A DNA stretch of 64,000 nt, from the NCBI GenBank assembly GCA_008508345.1, contig QNGE01000739.1:170005-234004 (forward strand). Direction: 5' to 3'. The notes under the pieces were generated by a model that ran no database searches, had not been told where the DNA came from, and saw only the letters and a program-made list of their open reading frames with translations. Made by a program: the position numbers and the translations under genes. The DNA is from Paragonimus westermani (Eukaryota > Platyhelminthes > Trematoda > Plagiorchiida > Troglotrematidae). Below are positions 1-12,400 of the stretch, in pieces; position 1 is the stretch's first letter; every line of letters starts with the position of its first letter.

Positions 1-352
1 CGTACTCAGGTAATACACACACTTTTGTCAGGACTGTCCGTTCTCTAATGGCAAGCCCGAATAGGCTCTCGCCCTATCACTTCGAGATCAATCAGTCTGA
101 GCCTACAATTGTTCGGAATAACGACTTGCATTATCCTGCCAAAATGAGCTGGTGATTTCTCTGAAATATGTATACATAAATAAACCATTACTTAACTCAA
201 CCGAAGTGACTTCAAAAGTAACGAACTTACACGTGCCTGCTGTCTACATGGTACTTTAAAATGACGAAGGATTGAGATCACAAACGTTGCAAAATAAGTG
301 AGTGACTTGCTTCAGACATACACAACTGCACAGGTTAGGTACAATTAATTAC

Positions 353-441
353 CGAAAATGGACGGAATTCTTTCGGCTGGTTCGAATATCGAATTGCACT
401 TCATTGATGCCATCAGTCATTGTGCGGCAGCGTAAAATGTC
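353..441 (-). CDS. GNAS: G-alpha-s-like exon (switch I)
   Basis: This 89-nt exon encodes [20 protein letters not shown] followed by TSRKNSVHF and two bases of the next codon. It corresponds to the GNAS exon starting DLLRCRVLTSGIFE. The catalytic arginine (second R of RCR, the cholera-toxin ADP-ribosylation site in the family) and the magnesium-coordinating threonine (T of TDG) are kept. It has about three more residues before VHF than GNAS has before VNF, and serine of TSG is aspartate. Acceptor TTTTGACAG|GAC; donor TTTCG|GTAATT. Positions 1-352 do not show the next expected exon (DVGGQR), so the gene continues outside the window. Confidence 0.9.
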
Positions 442-3400
442 CTGTCAAAAACGTATTCGAGGAAGTAATGAGTACTGTGGTTCTTTTACATTAGAAAGAT
501 CAACTTTTAAATTGTGACGACATAAATTAAGGAATCTGGGCTATTCTGAAAAGCTGCATAATTATATTTGGTGAAAATTAATAGAAAATGAAGACTGGAT
601 TCAAACAGGTGAACTTTGTATTTTAGAAGAGGTGATATTTATTCATTCTTACAAGAATGAACGGTTTTCACCTGTTGAACAAAGCAGGACAAGCAACAGC
701 ACCTTGATGAAAGAAACTAAACGCACTCCAAACTTTCAAAACTAATATCGTTTCGATTCCATCCATCATACAACGGTCTCAGTAGGCTTTCAACTAAAGG
801 AAGGTGTCACGTGCCACTACAAAGATTTTAAATCTTTTTAAAAACTCACAAATATCAGGGACGTTTTGTTTCACTCTAGTCTAACAGCAACAATAGTCAT
901 GCAGGGGCGAGGATAAAAAGAACATATTGAACATTTTTTACATGGGAGTAGTTTAAACATATCACATGATTGCTTGTAATGTGTATTACGTCGATAAGCA
1001 GTTGATTCTACTTAAAAGTTATAACTTAGGAGTTGAGACTGCTGAACAAAATTTGTCGGCTCTTAAGCACCCCAGTTTGCGTGCCAGATAAGTATGGCAT
1101 ATGGATAGCAGAATTTTACAGAGGGGGGTAACAAGTAAACCTGTACAGTCGTCACTAAGTTGCTCAGAGAAGCCATATAATCATTTATCACTAAAACAGT
1201 CAACTCCAATCGCATCCATACACAATGATTGGGGAACTGATTACCTGTTCAGAGGGAATGTATCCATCTTGTCGTATCACATCGATGCGATCAAGAAAGC
1301 TGAAATCCAGAAGAATACCACGTCATCACTCTGTGCACACGTACTCACAATAGTATGAAGAGATAAGGCAACTATTCCGTTTCAAACGATACTGATTACG
1401 TTAGTCAGTGAGAAGTCACGTGATAAAGATGTCAAACAGTTTTGTGCATTTTAAATCCCGGATTGAGTATATCAAGTTATTTATCAAGTATAAAGTCAGG
1501 TTGTCCTCCACAACATAAGTCGGGTTGAGCACAACTTGTAAGCAGTTGATACCTATGCTTACAATACAGTAAGATTATATCAATATACCAGTAAGTGTCC
1601 GGTCATCATAAAAGTATGAATGCGTGGTGTAAGCACCACACGAGAACCTACATGGTTCGAAGGCGTGTCTTTGGGAGAAAAAGCCTAGCTTATCAGTTGG
1701 CATGCTTGTTTCCTTACGTGAATGTCATTAGGTCGTGCACTTTTTGGAAATAACAACCCATCAGTTGATACATCGTGTACATTCCATTTTGCCTTAAACT
1801 TGACAAGGTAGTCAGATGACCAGCGTATGCCACTGGCTTGAGAAATCAGGGGTCACTTCACAGTCTGGCTGTATTAGACATTATAAACATTCTAGTTTGG
1901 AAGCAAAAAAGCAGAACGATCTATAGGATGGCGTTGACTACCAGCAGATGCAGACACTACTGGTCATTCACTTGTTTTTATTTGCTCCGATCAACCTTAA
2001 TTTAGGCAAAAACACAACTTCAGTTCGCTAGCTGCGTGAATTTGTCCAGCACTATGGTGGTATGAGATTCACAAATGGATGATTCTGTCGTACCTGGAAT
2101 TTCATCTCTAAATACCCACTTAAATACTGAACAGTGTCACGGAGGCAATCAGCATGACGTATGAAAAACTAATATTGCAATTCGCAAATTATTTTTATAT
2201 ATATAGGAAAGCAGGTAGTGCAGTGTCACTCACTATTTGGCTGAATCTAGCAGTTGATACTCGTCGGCCTTGGTGAACACATTCTGCACTCCTTGGTCAC
2301 GCCAGAGCTTTTCCACTGCATCGAAAAATGCCTGACCAAGAGTGAAAATTTCAAACAGTGTGCACTTATTTCATAGATTCTTGTTAACGAAATGTTACAC
2401 GGACAATATCTGTTGTCCTTGTGAAATTTTATTTGTGCAATACATTAAATCCCATGTTACAGGGGTATTTCAACCAACCTTGAAGTGCGATATTCCAGGC
2501 TGAAATGGTGGCGTCCGTAATCCGCTCGTGCACGTTAGCTGTCAATGAGTACACGTAATTTCACTTGTGGAATTTTGGTCCAGTCGTTTTAATTTCATCA
2601 AATCCAATTTCCGACATTTGCGCAGCCAACAAATCAGTAGTTGAGTTCAAACCATAAGTATATGCATACCACCTCACAGGTTTAATGTAATACCGAGTAG
2701 GCTACAATTTTATTAAATCAACATCACAAACTGAACAGTGGTCTCGCTGAAACTTCTAAGGGTCACAAAACACTAGGCACAGGATTGGTAGCAAATGAGG
2801 CGAGAAGATAAAGCCGACGCTCTCTTTTGTCAAGAGGAGCCAACTGACATTTATGGCTAAAATTGAAGGCACCCTAGAGCGCTATTAAGGGACCTTCGAA
2901 AGATACATCTCATAGACAATTTTGACTTCAGGTCTTCGTATGCATATGAAACAGGAAAGTTTGGGTTATCACATTGATTTGGATCTTTTAATTGTTGGAA
3001 AATAATACGCCTTAAATTGCGCATATTTTTCACTGTGTATGAAAAGATGACATCTTACTTACAAAAGTAAGTGACATTAACGAAAAACTCTCCTATATTT
3101 ATATACATGAGGTGGTATGTAATTAGGCGAGATAAGAGTAATCGACCAAACCAAAAGAAATACATGAAAATTTGGTGGCGTGTTAACTGATGTGTTGTTA
3201 GAACTCAAAAAGTTTGTACCCTAATGAGAAATCAATATAATCGGTACTAGTGGAAGTAGGCGCGGCGTATTTGAGTGATATCGTAACAAAACTGCTCAAC
3301 TAACTCTTCCAGCATTTCAGTTGTAAACTGTCTGTAAAGTATAGTACAACTATTGACGAAATGATTTGAAGCGATTTCGTATATCTTGTATGCTTATTAA

Positions 3401-6400
3401 AGCGGCATATTTGAGGCACAAATAAAGCTCAGTAGAAAACACCTAATGACTAAATTGATGTACATTTAGTTGTAAGCCTTGGAACTTGTGAACTTCACAA
3501 ACTCATACTTGTAAATACGTATTGAATACCGTGACAAATATTTACTGAAGACAGAGACGAAGTCTGTTGGTTTCCATGTGACTAGGTTAATATAACGATC
3601 GCTGGTTAAGTTGTGTGTTTACTACAGGTAAGCTTACTGTTCAGGCTAACTAGGAGCCTGCAGTCTGATCACTACTTACTCTGAATAGTAGCGTTCACAC
3701 CTCTACATCTTGTTCTGCATTATCACATGCATTCTCACCGAATTACATTTCCGTTAGTATTGAGCCAGCAATAATCCTCAGTCACAACTACGCAACTGGT
3801 AGAATTTTTGGCTGCCTCTATTTGTTTCCAAGTTGACCATCACTCACATTTCATCGCAGCCTTCGCATTCACATAGACTTTCCAGCCAGCCGGTGTCTTT
3901 CGAAAAGAAGCAATAGACTCGAGTTTCGCTATCATTAGAGCTCATCAGTAGTGCATATCCTTGCCACGGCCGGGATTTGAACTCCGGACATTCCAATCAT
4001 GAGGCAACCGTGTTAACCACTGCGCCATTGACCTCACATTAGGCACGACCGAATCATCAAATCTGAACGCTCAACCACTCTCGCTTGTGAGCAATGATCA
4101 GGTTGCCCGATCGTCTCGAGAGGAGACACAGTTACTGCCTGTTAACTCCAATCGATAACCCCCCGAGCACACACCGATATTTAAAAGGACGATTGATATC
4201 ACACCGAGGTTCATTCCAACGTCTTATCACCGGACTAAAGGTATTCGGGGGAACATTCCTTGTTGATTTAAAAGAAGTGTCAGGCAGCAAAATCCTTTCA
4301 AATTGAATCAAACGTAGGGTGAAGTAACACTATGAAGTACACTTAGAAATACTGACTGATAAATGAGAAATTGACGACTGTCTGAATAGTTAAAATGAAC
4401 TCTATTAAGATAAACAAATCAACTCGGAAGAGTTGTCGTACGAAAGTGCGATTCTTTGATGGACCAGGCTTCCCATATCACTCTGTGGCTCAACTGTTGG
4501 ATTGTCTGCAGCGTGGGTGAACGCGGTTTCTGTTTCAACATCAGCGATCGAAAGTGGTATGGTAAAACGCAACTGTAGACATAGAAAACAGATGATGAAT
4601 TTCAAGTGCTGTTAACGCAATGATCGTTGCTGTCAAGCTGCCTAACTACTCCAAATCAACTAGGGCATTAATGTTATTTCCGTGGTCTCCTTCAGTGTAC
4701 TGTTATTTACACGTTCTCTTAAAGCCACCAACGTTGATCTCGCGACCTTTGGCTCATCTGGACTGAACGGCGAATGTCACCTAGCCTAGGTTAATTACAG
4801 AAAAATCAAGTTGATCAGCACCCCTTCATTGACACACTGGTCTGGTTCTCATCAATCCCTCATCGTGACTGCAGCGTTTCGTCTCCTCGACCAAATAATG
4901 GGTGCCCAATCCAACAGTTCTGTTCACAGCCAAAGTCACCAGAATTGGGTGATTTGCATACTACTTGGGGCACTGTGTGTCACACAGTTCATTTAAATGA
5001 CAAGTTGGTAATACGTATTTTCTGAAAGCTGCTGGTCGGTTGCGATATCTTCAAGGGGCTTCGGTGGGTGCAATTTTAATTTGAGTGGTTTTGAGGTTCA
5101 TAGATTTCAGGTGTCACAAAATGACGACGTCACTATGGAAATGGTGGCTTCCGGCTGGTGTTATTAGCATACCATCCAAACAGTTTGCATGAAAGAATGA
5201 GAAAAGTTTTCATCTTTCGGGTTATGCACACGATTCTTCTCAAATTAAAAAGGACATAAAAGTGTACATCTAAGATAGTAGTGCGAGAAAAATACTAGTC
5301 TCCGACATTTCATGTGTGAACTGATACAAATGTACAAACGGCATGTGTAATAAATAACTCACAACTATGTTACACACATTTCACAGTCAGTCGAACCAGG
5401 TACCTACCCCAGAATAGATAAATTCGTCTGACGATGAACCTTCCAAAAGACGTTGGGCCAAATCCACGTTCTCGTTCGACCGGAAAGGGACACCCAGAAC
5501 TCGCATCCCACCTAGTAGGGACTAGGTTCGAGAATAAATTGAACAAGTCATCAATGGTTGAACCACCAACCTGTAGAAATCATACGAATTCATGGAAGAG
5601 TGACCAGTGGGCATTCAGCGAGTTTGTGGATCAATCCTGAGTAGGCTACACTTTATGGTATTCCAACAATATGAAAATCAAACTTTATTTTCATTTGACA
5701 AACACACTTCTCTTGTGTACGTGTCCTGTTAAAGGTCTGCACATTTTGTGCAACATAGGATTTGTGCGGATCTTAAGTAACAAGGACAATTAACTGAAAT
5801 GTTCACTCGGTTTTGCTGTGTGAAATGTGACCAGCTGACTACCAGTTTGTTAATCTGAGACTGTCTAACAGAAAGGTTTTATTTGGAACCCAATCGAATA
5901 TGATCAGTACAATGTAGCCGCCCAAAAGCTCATTTGAACTGGACAGGTGCGCTGATTTGAATTCCACGATCGGACAACGTTCGACTGTTTTCTGGTCATA
6001 TTTGGAAGGATAAATTATTCTCGGTAAGATGACTAACCAACTGTGTCTACGCGTTGCCCCGAATAGCGTGATAAGATGGATCGCAAGTGTTGTGTAATCA
6101 CAAAGGCCTGGTATAGAAATCGAACCTTGCTTTAAAGCTGGTCACAATTTTCAAGTCACAAAAGCGACGCAGCCTATGGATAAATCAAGTGAACGTCCAG
6201 GAGTATTTCATGATATATGCTGATCGGACGTTTGGAAATAGAGTTATGCTATTCGTAAGGGTATAATAATTCCTGAAAGAGTTTTGTTAGTGGGTCATTG
6301 TAAGAGTTTACCTAAACCATCGTGCCAGCTGCTTTGCAGTAACGTGGGAGATAAAATGGAACTATGAGGGGTTACACGCAGCCTGAGTAGCATTTGTATG

Positions 6401-9400
6401 AAAATTGTTCATGATTAACTTTTGTACAATAATTGAACTAGCCTATGATTCAGTCGGTCGCTTGAATTCAGGATAAACTATACAGAGAGCCGAAGTCAAC
6501 ATCAGAAGGTGTAGTTGGTGATGATTAAAATCCTCAGCAAAGAAGGCGGAACGCAAACTATTAAATGTTCAGCTTGACATATTAACTTATTTTGGTGACC
6601 ATGTCTGGTCGGATCATTGCAAGTGAAGATTTGATAAATGAATTGCCATCGAAGCTTCATTTGCCAAAATTAATGATGTTTTTCCGTGTCACCTGGTTTA
6701 GTTTCGTTAGTTCAATATGGTAAGCGGTCAAGGGAACTGACGGAAATTTGACGAGGCGAATGTTTACATTATTCCATCAGTATATGGCTGAAATATTATA
6801 AAATGTTTTGTTGCCCATTGACCTCACCCAGTTAGAAATCCTGGGCTGTGCGTAGCCAACCATTTCAGAATCGAAACACTGTAGATGCGCTCAACAAGAT
6901 CCTTTCGTCCACCGGATATTTTTAGTGTACAATGAGAATTTAACCAAGCTTCGCTTGTGATAAATTAAAAACGCAAATTCACTGCGTTCACACATTTTAA
7001 GTACGCGGTACACACAATAAGAATAGAATACCAAATTGTGTGGCAATCAGATGGGTTGATTTGGTGTTGAGGATGAAGGTATTAGTAGTTGAACAAAACT
7101 TCCATCTTATTCACTTCATATGATAGCTAAAACATGCCACCACTTGTGGGCATTCACCACAGAGTGATCTGATTGTCCTTAAATGGATTCCAAATTAGCA
7201 AAAAATAAAGTGGTTGTTCACTTTCATCCGAAGAGTTCTTTAGAAGCCAAAATTTAGCGAACGAACAGGTTATTTGTTTTCTTCAGGTTAGATAAAAAAC
7301 ATGGCAAACATAAAAATGTCTATCAAGCAAATGTTAGATCATCTCTGACACATTTATTCCACTGTACTGTGTACACAACTGAAGCCACAAGCCCGTGTTC
7401 CAGTGAAAGGACTATTGCAACATTGATGACGAGTTCTACATTGGGTAGCTATAAATATCACTTAACTCTGGGAGATCGATCGACTTTACTCTTTTCTCTG
7501 TTCCTTTGGGGCTGTTTATATCAGGCAGTGTATGGGAATACCGATGCTTAATAAAAGTACTGAAGTGTAATCTCGGCCCTGGTGGACTCTGTCAACGGAG
7601 TCAGTGTGATTGCCTCAGCTGTATCACACCATAACCGTTCGCAACAGAAGTATAATTTGTTGTGTACTTATGGCTGCGGAAAACATCTAAATTTGGTGAA
7701 AAACCCTTTTCTGTGTTCATTGGTCTTTCGGTCAATCACCGCGATTTCCAAGAGCTACCATCACTAAGCCATACAATGTCACGATAACTAAGTTATTAAT
7801 TCTAAGGTGAATTTCTATCTACCATGTAGTGCAGGTCACCCACTCCAAATATTTTTTACATTCATCGCTTTGGATTTAGCATGAAGATAGCAAACTCAGC
7901 TTGGATTTTGCTAGTCACGCTTAGGTATCCTGGGGTTGTCCAGGAGAGTCTGAAAAAGTTTGGAAGAACACTATTTTAACTTAAGAACCAACAGATATGG
8001 CACTGCAACTGGGTGCAACACATTATCCTAGTGAGTAAAGATTTAGTCTGCATTGATCAAACGACTGACGTTTTAGTAGTCAACACCTATTGCTTAATCA
8101 ACTGTCCTGCTTCCTGGACCCAGCATCTACTAGGCAAGACAATATTTCCTTCTGCAATGCTTCCATGTGATGTAGGTAAACTTGCAAAAATAAGAACTTT
8201 TTAAAGTCGAAAACTCACAAATACTACTAAGATAAATCATGAAGCACCGTTGCACCTACGTTATTGGCTGTTACTTGTAATATTCAAAGCAAAATTGAGG
8301 CCAATACATATGAAGTCTAAGTGATGGGCTATAATGGAGGACCGATAAGAGCTATTGTGTTAAATCGTTCTTTTGGGAAACCAGTAAGATAAAACACATA
8401 TCACCGAGTGAGACTAAAACGTAAGAAATAATCGTTCAAAAATTATCTTGCGAATGTTGGGCAGAATTTATCGGCAGTTAACAGTTTTCAAACTATTCAG
8501 GCATCCGTTATTTATACGAAATATTTGAAAATGAGTTCCCACGAGCCAATACAGACGTGTCCAAATGGGAGACCTATATTCTGCAAACTACTGTTCAGAA
8601 AAATTCACTCTGTGTCAAAGCCTCTACAAGTACAATACCGCGGTTTCTTTGTGAACCTAGTTCCATGCATAAAATTTCGAACGTGGGAACGTTTTATCGG
8701 TTTAAAGTTTCTGTTTTGAGTTCAAGAAATCGGCAAAAAAATTTCGACTGTCTCCTACTTCTGAACTGTGTTCGAAGTTTTTTTTCAACAGATGCAGGTG
8801 GCTTTAAACAATTTTGGTCGTAGTTCATTTGCATTATTTGGCTAAATGTTTCCTAACAGCGGGTTATTCAGAGGTAGGGAACGGTCGCTTTTGATCACAA
8901 TCCCTAATCGATCTGCTATGACGCATTAATCGGGAGTTTATTTTGACAGTGAAGGCAAACAAATCTGAAACGTAACATGGTCGAATCACGAAGTCAGGAG
9001 TTTATGCCAGAAAAAACGCAAGATTTCAATTCAAACGTATAAAAAGTTTCACGACTTACCAGCATAGCGTCTCTTATGTTTTTGTATACATGTGGCACGA
9101 ATTCTAACTTTTCCCTAAAAACAAAATGGTGAAATGTATTTTTCTCCCTGAGATACACGGAACAATGGATTCATATATAGGCATATTGATAACAATCAGG
9201 GTGCAATTGGTTACATTGCGCGTTTGTTTCAATTTATACTGAAAAGACTCCGTTCCCGTGGGATGTCAGTAATTTTATGCCATTGTAGTGAGCTGTAGTC
9301 CGGCGCATTCACAGCAATGATAAACGACTGTTGCAAAACAATATTCCATGAAAGTGATCACCGGTTCCAACCATCTCAGTTCTGCTCAGAAGTTGTCTTA

Positions 9401-12400
9401 ACCCATTCGTAATAACATCTTGTTGGAGTTGCCGGAACACTCTTTAAGGTTCTCCGTAAAACGAGAATGCTTCTAGTTAAATATTTAGATGTAACGGTCC
9501 GTTAAGGTCTGATGTGAAGTCACTAGAGCAGTGGCTAATACGTTCATTTCGGCAGTGCGTACGCGCGATTCCAGCTCACATTTGAAGTGTGGTAGCACTC
9601 AACTAAGAACTCAACAAAAATTTGGAGTTGCTGTTTGACATGTGAAACCTGAGGTAAATTATCTGAAACACTGCGGCTGCAACAGAGTAGAAGCGGTCAG
9701 TTTGCGAAATTCAGATACTCGACCAATGAATCACAGCCACGCTTCTGGATGTTTCCAATTTGGATTGAAGAAGCTGACTAAGTATAGCTTACAGCCGATC
9801 TAACAGCAATACGACAGTAATTCCCATTCTGCCATACAATTAAAAAAAGTGACCTAAAAACTCTGCCATTGTTGTTGAGAGTATTTGTTTTTACCAACAG
9901 GTTCAATGTTCTTGTGGCTGTCACAGTCCTCGTCTAATTCATGCATGACCCTTTGACGGTCACGTTGCACACTGAATTGAAATTTCAGTTTTTGAAAGCC
10001 GAAGGACACTGATTTGCATATCATTTCGGCTGATCAACTACTAACCACCTTGACTGAATCAGCTTTGAATGAAACGTTGAACTTTCATCATGAAATTATG
10101 ATGCAAACATTTATGATCAGTTGGTCTTACCAGTTCTTTCTTAAAAGCGTGCAAGTCTCGTGAACGCCCTATTCACTTAGTCCCCACTTTAACAAACACA
10201 ACTGGTTTGTCCGGGAAACTTTTATCAAAATGTCGAAAATAATGTCTACTGTAGGGCAGAACACTGATGAATAAATGTTTTTGTTGACTAAACAGAACAA
10301 CTTGTTTATTCATGAAACAGAGAAAGCAAACGCTTTTATCAGGTTAAGTTAATCAAACCATAGTTGGTAAGCGTAAGACATCAAATTCTCAGTAGTAAAA
10401 GGGTATTTTAGTCAAAACCAGAACTCGGGCCAGATTCACAGCAGTGATGATAATCGCGTTATTCTACGCAGCATATATTTAACAAGTTGAGTCATAACTC
10501 TACACTGGAAGAATAGAAATGTTACATTCGGACTGCACCACCCCAATGCTTCACTGTATTTGTCATCCAGTAAATAGCAGGTGTTTGGAACAGTCAACTT
10601 GGTCATGGATGTACAGCTACCACTACGACGATTATCCAAAAGCGGATTTCAGGGTATCGCATAGACACGGTTTAGTCAGGCAATTATTATACTCGTTTCA
10701 GAAGATGCGATTTTCCACACCATTGCAGTCAATCATACCAAACCCTTAAAACGGAGATATTCGAGGACAAATCACTCAGTAGGATTGGAACAGTTGAAGA
10801 GCTTGTCTGAGTGCGGGAGTTACAATCAACTGCGTTTGTATTCAACTTTTGCCGATCGAAATTCTTAATAATTCAAAGTTTGAAAAGCGTTTGGATTAGC
10901 GTGCGGACGTGATTAAGTCGGATTATTATTGAGATTTGGCCATGCGTAAGATAACAACATTAACAGATATATTCTTACTCCGTGTGCAATAATTCACAAA
11001 GATTATCATAGGTTAATATGTGTACAGTACAAAGTTGTTTCGTCACAAGACCTCCAATTTGTATGAGGTTGTGAGATAGCTAGTTAGACAGGCCAAAGCT
11101 AAGCTTGCTTGTAGTACGTGGCTATGACTGCCACGTAATCCGATTTTGGATGAGAAAAGTTTCATCGCAGAGTGTGGGAATTTGAAGTCTGGATGAAAAA
11201 CATGCTATCATTATAAAAATTTGGATGAGCAAACGACAGCTTGCGTCCAAGATAATACAGTTGATCAGGGAATGTAAACATATGTATTTCTATCGAAAGT
11301 ATAAAGTATTCCAGAGCTCCACTCAAATTTATCTCATTAGCTGATGTAACTGCTTGTTAAAAACACACATGATTATGATTACAAACTGAACGAATTCGTT
11401 CTGGGAACTTTTTCTGGGTAACACCTAGCACCAATGTCGTACAGTAATTTGGAACGGTTTACTCATATTATTTTGTTTGACCTGAAATAATCAACCGAAC
11501 GATATCAGTACTCTAATTTTCTAAGAATGTCGAGTTGATAGGCGACCCCAAACAACCATATTTTCGAGTGGAAAAATAACATTTTGAAATGCAACTTCAT
11601 TGTAAATCCACCATAACTACCAGTAAAAAACAAACAAACATTGGGTTTCGATGATGTGCGCGCCTGAAATTTTGTTTTGTAAATATTTCCAGATTAGACC
11701 ATGCCGTTTTATCTAATTTGATACGGGGAAAAATAATCTGGAGTAATTTTTATGAGTGCCTCTTATTGCAACGAAAGTTCTGGTAAGTGGTTAACTTGTC
11801 AGTGATTTATTTTGTACTAGGTGGCGGGCTGGAGCAAACTGGCACCAAGGATCACGGCAGACAATGAATCCTGTTTTTTAATGGCTCACATAAATCAAAT
11901 GTAGTGTGAGAGGGAACATTTTTGATACTAAACCGTGAAAGGTGTAGTAGACTTACTGTTCAGTATATCCATTGATATGGATAATTTTCATCTGTTTCAA
12001 TATGGTCGATTTTCCCGATTCGCCTGTACCTGCATGAGAATAGGGTCAAAAAAAGAAACTGATTACACATGAACGTTTTGTCACGTTTGTGGGATTTTGT
12101 TCTCAAGGTTCACGAACTTCATTGAAATGGACAACCTCATAACCTTTTGTGCAGTTCTTGGGTAAACTAATCGTAAAAATGTAAACGCTTGTGGGCGGAC
12201 AGATATTCAATATTTATAGACGGCTACAACTGACACATGTCAAGATGAACAGGTTTGTGAAACTGCCTACCAGATAGTGTTTTCACAGAGTAGGTGGTTT
12301 GTTGGACTTCATGTTTATACCTAAAGATTTGTGCGGATTTAGAGTGCACTCTATAAACAGACATGCTGAACCCAGTGAAATGTTCAGGAATCTTGGAAAC

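Noticed and set aside
5434..5640. Minus-strand frame with SNLVP as a missing G-alpha helical-domain exon
   Set aside because: Only five residues match G-alpha-s; flanking residues and length do not fit.
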